DNA of 64,000 bases from Anabaena sp051781005. GTDB taxonomy: Bacteria; Cyanobacteriota; Cyanobacteriia; Cyanobacteriales; Nostocaceae. The stretch is from the NCBI RefSeq assembly GCF_051781005.1, contig NZ_JBPWOA010000033.1, forward strand, positions 137,774 to 201,773, written 5' to 3'. This document shows, one piece after another, positions 55,756-63,135 of this stretch. The notes under the pieces were generated by a model. It ran no database searches and was not told the DNA's origin. It was given only the letters and a program-made list of their open reading frames with translations. A program made the position numbers and the translations under genes. Each line of letters begins with the position of its first letter. Positions within the stretch are counted from its first letter, which is position 1.

Positions 55756-56802
55756 TTATTTGCTCATGTTTCTGATTTTATCTATAGCCTTTTGATAGTC
55801 TGTTTCCTTACCTTCTTCTTTATATATATTTGCGGCTTTTTGGAAATCTTCAATTGCAATCTCCTTGTTTCCTAATTCAGAATTAACAACGCCTCTACCG
55901 TAGTAAGCATTTGCAAAGTTAGGATTAATCTTGATAGCCTCAGTAATATCATCAATTGCTTTCTTCTTATCTCCTAATTTATAATGGCAATAAGCTCGTC
56001 CATTGTAGGAATTTGCATGATTTGGGTTTAGTTGCAATACTTGAGTATAATAGCCAAAAGCACCATTATAATAACCAAAAGCACCTTGATAATCTTCTTT
56101 CTCAAGACACTCATCACCCAGGCGCATATATTCGTCAGCTTCAGAAGATGTCAAACTCTCTAAATAGCTGCGTAAACCCCCAGCATAAAGCAATTCATCT
56201 ATTCCCACGAAGGCTTTACCATGAACTGTTTTTATCATATTAGTTGGTAAAAAGCCTGCTAAAATGAGTCTATATTTTTCCTGATGATGTTTCACTTCCT
56301 CTGGAATTAAAATACAAACTATAACAGCATTTTTTTCAATTTCTTCTTGGCTAATTGACCATTGAATTTTATTAAAATTGCTATTACACGCTTTAACCTG
56401 AATACCAACTGATGAGTCAGAAGTTAAGGTAAAATCAACTTTTCCATCACCACCAATGCGCTTTTCATAGTCAACTTCTGTGACAAAATCAGCTAAACGG
56501 GATTTGACAACTTCCTCACCTAACTTTCCCTTCATATTGTTGATGAAAACTTCGCGGACTGGAGAATTTCGCTTATATTTTTCAGCCATTTCCCAGCAAA
56601 AATCATCTAATTGCTCTAACCTGCTACCAGAAATGACTGTTAATTCACTATGCTGTCCTTTTGTGTCACAACTGAGTAAGTCAGCAGATTTAAGTCTTTG
56701 AATAAAATCAGTCTGTTGTGCCTTGAGTGGTGTTGTCCAGTCCATATTAGTATAAGTTTGCTCTGATGTGACAAGGTATCTAATTTTAGTATTCCCCATC
56801 AA
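55756..56802 (-). CDS. PD-(D/E)XK nuclease-like protein fused to TPR repeats
   Basis: This 348-residue protein (or 329 if the ATG at 56745, MDWTTPL, is used) has two parts. Residues ~85-200 contain KGKLGEEVVKSRL (Glu96/97), GKVDFTL (Asp123) and GIQVKACN (Gln135-x-Lys137), the E-D-QxK pattern of restriction-endonuclease-like folds such as DUF4365-type domains. From ~220 follow at least three TPRs (SYNGRAYCHYKLGDKKKAID, AYYGRGVVNSELGNKEIAIE). The domain could bind or cut DNA or RNA; no methylase partner is adjacent. Leftward, in an accessory block with the HNH gene. Confidence 0.65.
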   Translation of the reverse strand: MMGNTKIRYLVTSEQTYTNMDWTTPLKAQQTDFIQRLKSADLLSCDTKGQHSELTVISGSRLEQLDDFCWEMAEKYKRNSPVREVFINNMKGKLGEEVVKSRLADFVTEVDYEKRIGGDGKVDFTLTSDSSVGIQVKACNSNFNKIQWSISQEEIEKNAVIVCILIPEEVKHHQEKYRLILAGFLPTNMIKTVHGKAFVGIDELLYAGGLRSYLESLTSSEADEYMRLGDECLEKEDYQGAFGYYNGAFGYYTQVLQLNPNHANSYNGRAYCHYKLGDKKKAIDDITEAIKINPNFANAYYGRGVVNSELGNKEIAIEDFQKAANIYKEEGKETDYQKAIDKIRNMSK

Positions 56803-56958
56803 GAGGCAAAAATCTCAAATATCTACTGAATTTCACTATGTTCTTGGCTTGTGGTTGGGATTTAGGCTTATTTTTACGGTGGTTAGTTTATCAATTATTC
56901 CTAGTATTAAGACATCGCTAAATTTGCATTTATCCTGATTGAAATAATCCTGTAACTT

Positions 56959-57420
56959 TCAATCTTCCTCTTTTTGTCGGGGATCTTCATATGGTGGATG
57001 CCAACCACCTTTTACCCAAAAACGACGTGCTTTTATAATAGAACCTTCATTATGCCGTTCATCATTGAGGTCTAAGCGATTGCAAGTAGCCCTTCCTGTA
57101 GGAGTAATACCGATAATTTTTAAACTGTCTAATGACCAAATAAAATGGTCTGACCATTTTTGTTTTCGAGGATTAAATATTGGGATTATTTCTTTAGTTT
57201 CCGGGTCAATACCAGTTGTAAAATTATAGCGATATCCGTTACAACGTTGACAAGCTAAAGCTAAATTATCAGGGTCATCAGATGAACCAGAGATAGATTG
57301 GGGAATAATATGATCAATAGCAAATAAAGCTGCACTTGCTTCTTCTAAAGAATGACAGTATTCACAAAGGAATTTAGCTCTTTCCCTGACTAATTTTCTC
57401 GTTGCATCATTAACTGTCAT
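56959..57420 (-). CDS. HNH endonuclease
   Basis: The 153-residue protein is a compact HNH nuclease: KFLCEYCHS (Cys19, Cys22), FAIDHIIPQS (Asp36, His37), NLALACQRCNGYR (Asn52, Cys57, Cys60, Asn61). These form the beta-beta-alpha-metal site with a structural zinc. It overlaps the upstream gene by 4 bp (ATGA), so the two are coupled. HNH proteins with small partners like this are common in cyanobacteria; the biological target is unknown. Confidence 0.9.
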   Translation of the reverse strand: MTVNDATRKLVRERAKFLCEYCHSLEEASAALFAIDHIIPQSISGSSDDPDNLALACQRCNGYRYNFTTGIDPETKEIIPIFNPRKQKWSDHFIWSLDSLKIIGITPTGRATCNRLDLNDERHNEGSIIKARRFWVKGGWHPPYEDPRQKEED

Positions 57421-57656
57421 GACTCAGCAATTATCTTAGCATTCAGCAAAGTAAAAATCCTATCTAGTTCTAGTATTCCTGCTAATTCAGCTTCTTCTTT
57501 TGAAGTTAGCATTCCAGCTTTGTTATTCTCAGAAAGTTCTTCTAATCGAGATTGTAATTCTGAGCTAAATTTGAACAAATTTAAATTTCTAACTTTGCTG
57601 ATTTCAATTCCAGACTCTACCCAGGATGAGGGTTGAATCATCACTTGAGTAATCAT
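57417..57656 (-). CDS. Small protein coupled to the HNH endonuclease
   Basis: From the ATG at 57656 (MITQVMIQPSSWVESGIEIS) this is a 79-residue acidic, helical protein with EELSENNKAGMLTSKEEAEL in the second half. The open frame extends upstream to 57716, but the shorter start looks more natural. Its stop overlaps the HNH start. Such coupled acidic partners may control the nuclease; no antitoxin family was recognised. Confidence 0.65.
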   Translation of the reverse strand: MITQVMIQPSSWVESGIEISKVRNLNLFKFSSELQSRLEELSENNKAGMLTSKEEAELAGILELDRIFTLLNAKIIAES

Positions 57657-57800
57657 GGGCTTATTATTTGTTACTTTTGGGATACTTCTATCATAACATA
57701 TATTTAAATTATACATTACATTTCTTATAACAGAAGACCTGCTAAAACTGCACTAATGGCAAATATTGAGATTTTAACATATCAACCGTCAAGAATATTC

Positions 57801-57824
57801 AGGGTTTAGCATTGCTAAACCCCT
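57801..57824. repeat. Palindrome GGGTTTAGCA-T-TGCTAAACCC
   Basis: GGGTTTAGCA (57802-57811) is inverted at 57813-57822, followed by CT. This is the second copy of the palindrome seen at 39887-39913. Confidence 0.7.
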
Positions 57825-57834
57825 ACAAAATTAA

Positions 57835-59202
57835 TTAACTAACAGCTAATGACTTTTTACTGTAATATTCAGTTTGAGCATAAACACTAATTACAGTATC
57901 ACCAACTTCAAAAAATGTCCCTTCTTCTTCATGTTTAGAAAATTGCAAATGAGGATATTTAGCAGCTAGTTGATCCGCAGTCATTGCTGTAGCTGATATT
58001 TTATTAGGTAAAAGCCCCGTCGCACCAATGTAAAATACTAAAGGTGAAATTTTCTCTTGGTAAATTTTATCAGCATAAGCTTCTAACTCGTTGTAAGCCG
58101 TCGTCATAGCTGCAATAAAATCTTCTCTGTTAATAGGTTTACCCGCGTGTTTCGCATATAAAAATACAGCCAAACTATTATCACGCACTTGGTTGAGAAT
58201 TTCTGCTACTTTACCATTTACATCTATTCCCAGAAAATCATCGAAAATCGGTTTCATTAAATCATCAACTTTAGTAATTTTCATCCGTGACGAAATGGCT
58301 TTAGGACGAAAAGAGATATTTTCATTTAAACCCATATTAAAATTAGGTTTAGGGAAAATCTCCCCAGTTACTTTGTCCACAGCTTCATATCTCCGCGCTA
58401 AAAATTGATTAGCAGAATATAGCTTACTTAAATTGAGAATATCGTGATTACCAAATTCGATTCTATAACTTAGATGAGAATCAATTGTATTTGGATATTC
58501 CTGAGTAGTGGGAAAATTTAGATACAGGTTTTTGGATAAATAATGTTTTCTTAATTCTTCTAATTGATTGACAATAAACACATCTGACTCATGACGTAAA
58601 TGAGCCGCAAGAATACTAGTCAGAACCTTTATTTCTGCAAGTTTGATAAATAAACCATCAATGCTGCTAAAATTCACATTCACAGGAACTAAAGATAGAT
58701 TATCTAACTGAAGAGTATATTCAAAATTGAAATCAAACTTATCCGCAAAAATTACATCCTTTGCTTTCAATAAATCAAATACTTTCTTATTGCTGATTTT
58801 GATATTTAATGCAGTTACATTGAGTTTGCCATCCTTAACAATGGTATAATTATTAAAGTTATCCAAATCATTAGCCAGCAAACCCGCAACCTCAATCATA
58901 GGTGTATTGTCTTCAGCTTTTACCAGCTTAACTTTACGCTTCAGCAACATATTAATAGTAGCGGTATTGCAATTCATGGCAAATACACCCATCTGCACAA
59001 AATCACCAGGATAGATATCTTCCGTTTGTAACCAAGGAGTGATTAAATCACCATTAATATCTCTCACACCTTTCACGCGCTTAATACTCGTTCTGTGGTA
59101 ATCTTCCTTTAGTTTCTTAATATTAACGAGGATATATTGACGATATTCAGACAAAATTTGCACAAGTTCCAACAGCGAAATTTTATGATTTAACTCCGAC
59201 AT
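57835..59202 (-). CDS. Hypothetical protein, 455 residues
   Basis: The protein begins MSELNHKISLLELVQILSEY and has no recognisable domain. Long helices at the N-terminus (RQYILVNIKKLKEDY) and C-terminus suggest a soluble, largely helical protein; the middle has beta-rich stretches (FNFEYTLQLDNLSLVPVNVN). There is no signal peptide. It lies immediately inside the right inverted repeat and just upstream of the HNH pair, reading leftward. It may belong to the same accessory module. Function unknown. Confidence 0.75.
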   Translation of the reverse strand: MSELNHKISLLELVQILSEYRQYILVNIKKLKEDYHRTSIKRVKGVRDINGDLITPWLQTEDIYPGDFVQMGVFAMNCNTATINMLLKRKVKLVKAEDNTPMIEVAGLLANDLDNFNNYTIVKDGKLNVTALNIKISNKKVFDLLKAKDVIFADKFDFNFEYTLQLDNLSLVPVNVNFSSIDGLFIKLAEIKVLTSILAAHLRHESDVFIVNQLEELRKHYLSKNLYLNFPTTQEYPNTIDSHLSYRIEFGNHDILNLSKLYSANQFLARRYEAVDKVTGEIFPKPNFNMGLNENISFRPKAISSRMKITKVDDLMKPIFDDFLGIDVNGKVAEILNQVRDNSLAVFLYAKHAGKPINREDFIAAMTTAYNELEAYADKIYQEKISPLVFYIGATGLLPNKISATAMTADQLAAKYPHLQFSKHEEEGTFFEVGDTVISVYAQTEYYSKKSLAVS

Positions 59203-59247
59203 AAAACCCCCTAAATTTTATCTGGTAAAAACTCTATTTTCCTCTCC

Positions 59248-59271
59248 GCGCCTCTGCGTCTCTGCGTGAGA
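59248..59271 (-). repeat. Right copy of the 24-bp inverted repeat
   Basis: This is the exact inverted partner of the element at 55645-55668. It lies about 45 bp upstream of the 455-residue gene and about 105 bp before the UbiD gene. Together the copies bracket 3.6 kb. Confidence 0.85.
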
Positions 59272-59376
59272 AAAATCTATCTTTTTATTATTATAGTATA
59301 TATGTACTAAAAAGTCAAATTATTCCTAATGACGACTAAGATAAAATAGCTTTACACTTCTTAATTCTTAGGGAAC

Positions 59377-60885
59377 ATGGCGCGAGATTTACGGGGATTC
59401 ATTAAAATTCTAGAAGAAAGAGGACAATTGAAGCGAATTTCGGCTTTAGTTGACTCAGATATGGAAATTGCGGAGATTTCCAACCGAATGCTGCAAAAAG
59501 GTGGGCCAGGATTAATCTTTGAAAACGTGAAAGGTGCATCTTTCCCCGTTGCGGTAAATTTAATGGGGACGGTGGAAAGGATATGCTGGGCGATGAATAT
59601 GGAAAAACCAGAGGAGTTAGAAACCCTGGGAAAGAAGTTGAGTATGCTTCAGCAACCCAAACCACCAAAAAAGATTTCCCAAGCGATAGATTTTGGTAAA
59701 GTGCTGTTTGACGTGGTGAAAGCCAAACCAGGAAGGGACTTTTTTCCTGCTTGTCAACAGGTAGTGATTCAGGGGAATGAATTAGATTTAAATAAGTTAC
59801 CTTTAATACGTCCTTATCCGGGAGATGCCGGAAAGATTATTACATTAGGATTGGTAATTACTAAAGATTGTGAGACGGGAACGCCAAATGTAGGTGTGTA
59901 TCGTTTACAACTGCAATCTAATAACACTATGACCGTACATTGGCTATCGGTGCGGGGTGGTGCGAGACATTTACGCAAAGCAGCCGAACGTGGTAAAAAA
60001 TTAGAAGTGGCGATCGCACTTGGTGTAGATCCTTTAATCATTATGGCAGCAGCCACACCCATTCCGGTAGACTTATCAGAATGGCTATTTGCAGGGCTTT
60101 ATGGCGGTTCTGGAGTCCAATTAGCCAAGTGCAAAACCGTAGATTTAGAAGTTCCCGCAGATTCAGAATTTGTCTTAGAAGGGACAATTACACCAGGGGA
60201 AGTTTTACCAGATGGCCCCTTTGGTGATCATATGGGTTATTACGGTGGTGTAGAAGATTCGCCATTGGTGCGGTTTCAGTGTATGACCCACCGCAAAGAT
60301 CCGATTTATCTTACCACATTTAGCGGTCGTCCACCCAAAGAAGAAGCCATGATGGCGATCGCACTCAACCGCATCTATACCCCTATTTTACGGCAACAAG
60401 TATCAGAAATAGTCGATTTCTTCCTACCAATGGAAGCTTTGAGTTACAAAGCGGCGATTATTTCCATAGATAAAGCATATCCTGGACAAGCGCGACGAGC
60501 AGCCTTAGCTTTTTGGAGTGCCTTACCCCAATTCACTTACACCAAATTTGTCATCGTCGTCGATAAAGATATCAACATTCGTGATCCGCGTCAAGTAGTC
60601 TGGGCAATTAGTTCTAAAGTTGATCCTTCACGAGATGTATTCATATTACCAAACACCCCCTTTGACACTTTAGATTTTGCTAGTGAAAAACTCGGTTTAG
60701 GCGGCAGAATGGGCATAGATGCCACTACCAAAATGCCCCCAGAAACAGAACATGAATGGGGTGAACCATTAGAATCAGATGCTGATGTAGCTGCAATGGT
60801 AGAAAGACGTTGGGATGAATATGGTTTAGGAGATTTAAAACTAGGAGAAGTTGATCCAAATTTGTTTGGTTACGATATGCATTAA
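59377..60885 (+). CDS. ubiD: UbiD family decarboxylase
   Basis: This 502-residue protein starts MARDLRGFIKILEERGQLKR and has the UbiD blocks GGPGLIFENVKG, PNVGVYRLQLQSNNTMTVHW, EGTITPGEVLPDGPFGDHMGYYG with the prenyl-FMN-site E-x-x-x region, and ALAFWSALPQFTYTKFVIVV. UbiD enzymes use prenylated FMN to decarboxylate aromatic or polyprenyl-hydroxybenzoate substrates, in plastoquinone-type synthesis in cyanobacteria. The UbiX partner is not adjacent. Monocistronic with its own terminator. Confidence 0.94.
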   Translation: MARDLRGFIKILEERGQLKRISALVDSDMEIAEISNRMLQKGGPGLIFENVKGASFPVAVNLMGTVERICWAMNMEKPEELETLGKKLSMLQQPKPPKKISQAIDFGKVLFDVVKAKPGRDFFPACQQVVIQGNELDLNKLPLIRPYPGDAGKIITLGLVITKDCETGTPNVGVYRLQLQSNNTMTVHWLSVRGGARHLRKAAERGKKLEVAIALGVDPLIIMAAATPIPVDLSEWLFAGLYGGSGVQLAKCKTVDLEVPADSEFVLEGTITPGEVLPDGPFGDHMGYYGGVEDSPLVRFQCMTHRKDPIYLTTFSGRPPKEEAMMAIALNRIYTPILRQQVSEIVDFFLPMEALSYKAAIISIDKAYPGQARRAALAFWSALPQFTYTKFVIVVDKDINIRDPRQVVWAISSKVDPSRDVFILPNTPFDTLDFASEKLGLGGRMGIDATTKMPPETEHEWGEPLESDADVAAMVERRWDEYGLGDLKLGEVDPNLFGYDMH

Positions 60886-60921
60886 ATTGTTAAGTTGCTG
60901 GTAACAATATCTCTCAAGATT

Positions 60922-60959
60922 TAGCTTGACTGATACTATTGGTCAAGCTATTTGTTTTT
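60922..60959 (+). terminator. Terminator of the UbiD gene
   Basis: TAGCTTGAC (60922-60930) pairs with GTCAAGCTA (60942-60950) over an 11-base loop, followed by TTTGTTTTT. Confidence 0.85.
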
Positions 60960-61009
60960 AACTGTAGCTGAACTTAATCTATCAACTTCGCCTTGCCACT
61001 AACAACTCC

Positions 61010-61507
61010 ATGAAAAATATAGCTGTACTATTTGCAACAGTCTTTGCTATTGTATTAGGATTATTTTTCGGGACAATGGAAACCGCTTTTGCTATAACTT
61101 GGAACTGGAATTATTCTGGTACTGGTGTAGCAGCTAGTGGTACTTTTATTACTGATGACACACCTGACGAGTTAGGCTTTTACCTGATTATTGGAATTAC
61201 TGGGACAAGGAATGGTGAAACAATTACTGGATTGCAACCTGCTGGGACTCCAACACCAGGAAATGAACCTTTTAGTGTTGACAATTTAATTAGTCTCAAT
61301 AATCAGCATTTAACAGGTGATGGGTTTGGATATTCTACAGCTAGTGGCAGCTATTCTAGTACATTTTTTGCTGATTTTTTACCGACACCAGGTTATTTAG
61401 AGTTTTTATCTGCACCACCAATTGGAACCGATTTCACCGATGTAGGATCAGAAAATAGTGAGTTACCCATTAGTTTTTCTGCAACCATAATTAAATGGGA
61501 AGGGTAA
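61010..61507 (+). CDS. Exported hypothetical protein
   Basis: This 165-residue protein has a clear signal peptide (MKNIAVLFATVFAIVLGLFF, then GTMETAFA, cleavage at about residue 28). The mature part is beta-rich and serine/glycine/threonine-rich (YSGTGVAASGTFITDDTPDE, YLIIGITGTRNGETITG), resembling the body of cyanobacterial PEP-CTERM proteins. No PEP-CTERM anchor is present at the C-terminus, which ends ATIIKWEG. It is convergent with the winged-helix-like gene. Confidence 0.75.
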   Translation: MKNIAVLFATVFAIVLGLFFGTMETAFAITWNWNYSGTGVAASGTFITDDTPDELGFYLIIGITGTRNGETITGLQPAGTPTPGNEPFSVDNLISLNNQHLTGDGFGYSTASGSYSSTFFADFLPTPGYLEFLSAPPIGTDFTDVGSENSELPISFSATIIKWEG

Positions 61508-61536
61508 AGATAAACCTTTACCCCAAATCCTACACC

Positions 61537-62529
61537 TTACACCCTTCTTTTTATCGTCTTGGCATCCCAAGTATAGAAACCGATTTGGTTAGGAACTCTA
61601 GAGAATCTTCCTGTGCGATGACCTCTAGATAATTCATTCAGCACTTTGTTTTTTACCTCTCTGATTTCTTGATCATTAAGTTCTCCATAAATGCCATTGA
61701 CAATTTCATTCACACCAAAAACTCGTCCCTTATGTTGCTCTAAGAAAGAAGTGAGAGCATCAATTAAAAATTGACCTTGAAACTCTCTGAGCATCGGGAC
61801 TTCTTTTGTGTGCTGTTGAACAAAAGGCTTCTTCTTTTTATTTCTCGCACCAGCAGACGAACCGTTGTGATGAACTGGAGCTAATAGACTTAACACCAGA
61901 GTATAACAACCAGGTTCATTGGGAATAGCCGACCAGTAACCTCGTTCTCTACCTTGGGTGAGGGAAGACTGGACTCGACCTTTGACAACCTTGAAGATAG
62001 TTGACTCTAAATCACCGTAAAGCGATCGCACAATAAAATCTATATGGCATACAGTACCAGCATATTCATGCAATAGCTTTTTCAGAGCTTCCATTCGGGT
62101 CAGAGCTTGATATTGGGATAGCATGGGAATTTCTGCCCCTTTTGCCAAATGATCATAACTCTCGGAAGATGTATTTATCAGATGGGAATCTTCTGTATCT
62201 GTAGCAGCAGCACTAGACTCATTTGTCTCCCATGTATCTGAGAGAGAAAGTTCTGACTCTAGAGACTCCAACAAGTCCAAATCAGACTTATCATCAGATG
62301 ATAGAAAAAACAGAGAACCTTGTTCATCAGCACTTTCTAGTTGCGACAATGGTTCATGATCAGGGTAAGACCAGTTGGATAATAAAGCTTCCGTGTGATC
62401 CAACTGCGATCGCGCTTCTATAAATAGCTGTTGGTATTCTTGGGCAAGACTAGCATAGTAGTCTCGTAATTCCAACAATGGTCTGATAAATACCTCTGAA
62501 GGAGGTTGTAATTGTTCTTTTGGATTCAT
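61537..62529 (-). CDS. Protein with two winged-helix-like repeats
   Basis: This 330-residue protein has an N-terminal coiled coil (RDYYASLAQEYQQLFIEARS), an acidic serine-rich linker (about 75-125), and two related repeats: YQALTRMEALKKLLHEYAGT to RERGYWSAIPNEPGCYTL (about 140-210) and FLIDALTSFLEQHKGRVFGV to RTGRFSRVPNQIGFYTW (about 255-325). Each looks like a helix-turn-helix/winged-helix unit, so nucleic acid binding is possible. I cannot name the family. A zinc-ribbon gene lies 10 bp upstream on the same strand. Confidence 0.7.
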   Translation of the reverse strand: MNPKEQLQPPSEVFIRPLLELRDYYASLAQEYQQLFIEARSQLDHTEALLSNWSYPDHEPLSQLESADEQGSLFFLSSDDKSDLDLLESLESELSLSDTWETNESSAAATDTEDSHLINTSSESYDHLAKGAEIPMLSQYQALTRMEALKKLLHEYAGTVCHIDFIVRSLYGDLESTIFKVVKGRVQSSLTQGRERGYWSAIPNEPGCYTLVLSLLAPVHHNGSSAGARNKKKKPFVQQHTKEVPMLREFQGQFLIDALTSFLEQHKGRVFGVNEIVNGIYGELNDQEIREVKNKVLNELSRGHRTGRFSRVPNQIGFYTWDAKTIKRRV

Positions 62530-62539
62530 ATTACTTCTA

Positions 62540-62785
62540 TTAACCTAAATCAATATCGCTTTTGTAAGTCATTGCATGAGGCTTAACTTTTCTAGCTTCT
62601 TGTGATGATTTTTTAGGAGGTTGAGGAGGACGACAGGATTCACAATACAAAGGTCTAGTCCCAAAAGTTTCCCGTTTTGTAGCTTGATTACATTCTTTGC
62701 AAACAAAATTAAAAACACGAGTGTGAATCTGTCTTTGATGCGCTCTGACAGTATATTCTCTAACATCAATGATTTTGGTAGCCAT
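62540..62785 (-). CDS. Small zinc-ribbon protein
   Basis: This 81-residue basic protein has a C-x2-C (CKEC) and C-x2-C (CESC) pair separated by about 20 residues, a zinc-ribbon signature, and a Lys/Pro-rich C-terminus. It probably binds nucleic acid. It sits 10 bp before the winged-helix-like gene, so the two are cotranscribed. No named family recognised. Confidence 0.7.
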   Translation of the reverse strand: MATKIIDVREYTVRAHQRQIHTRVFNFVCKECNQATKRETFGTRPLYCESCRPPQPPKKSSQEARKVKPHAMTYKSDIDLG

Positions 62786-63135
62786 AATTAAGAGTTGCCA
62801 ATTCCAGTAATCTTAATATAGCTATTCAAGCAAAAGAAACTACATCAGTGTGTGTTTTAGTGTAAGTTTTATTCAAATCCTTAAAATCAAGCCAAGCATA
62901 GGATGCAAATTTTAATTGTCAAGAATAAACAGCGAAGCAATCTCCACCCATGCGATTGTTCCGCTGTACTAAGCTTTCCTGACAATGGCCTTTCATATTG
63001 AATTTAAGTCTTTCTACTTGTTCATCTCTGCCTACTGATAATCTGGATAACTTTGAAGATTTAGGCATCCTCCTTATGGAGGAAATAGAAGAATGAAGTT
63101 TTTCATCCTTCGTAATTTATAATTCATCCATTTTT
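62786..63135. other. Intergenic region between zinc-ribbon gene and dnaK
   Basis: About 350 bp with no confirmed gene except the small frame at 62919-63068. A perfect TCCTCC/GGAGGA hairpin sits at 63069-63084. The rest is AT-rich. Confidence 0.4.
62919..63068 (-). CDS. Possible 49-residue small protein
   Basis: A minus-strand frame starts with ATG at 63068 and encodes MPKSSKLSRLSVGRDEQVER, ending GGDCFAVYS. An AAGGAGG lies directly against the ATG, unusually close, and is folded into the hairpin TCCTCC-ATAA-GGAGGA. It lies between dnaK and the zinc-ribbon gene. Coding status is uncertain; conservation would decide. Confidence 0.3.
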   Translation of the reverse strand: MPKSSKLSRLSVGRDEQVERLKFNMKGHCQESLVQRNNRMGGDCFAVYS

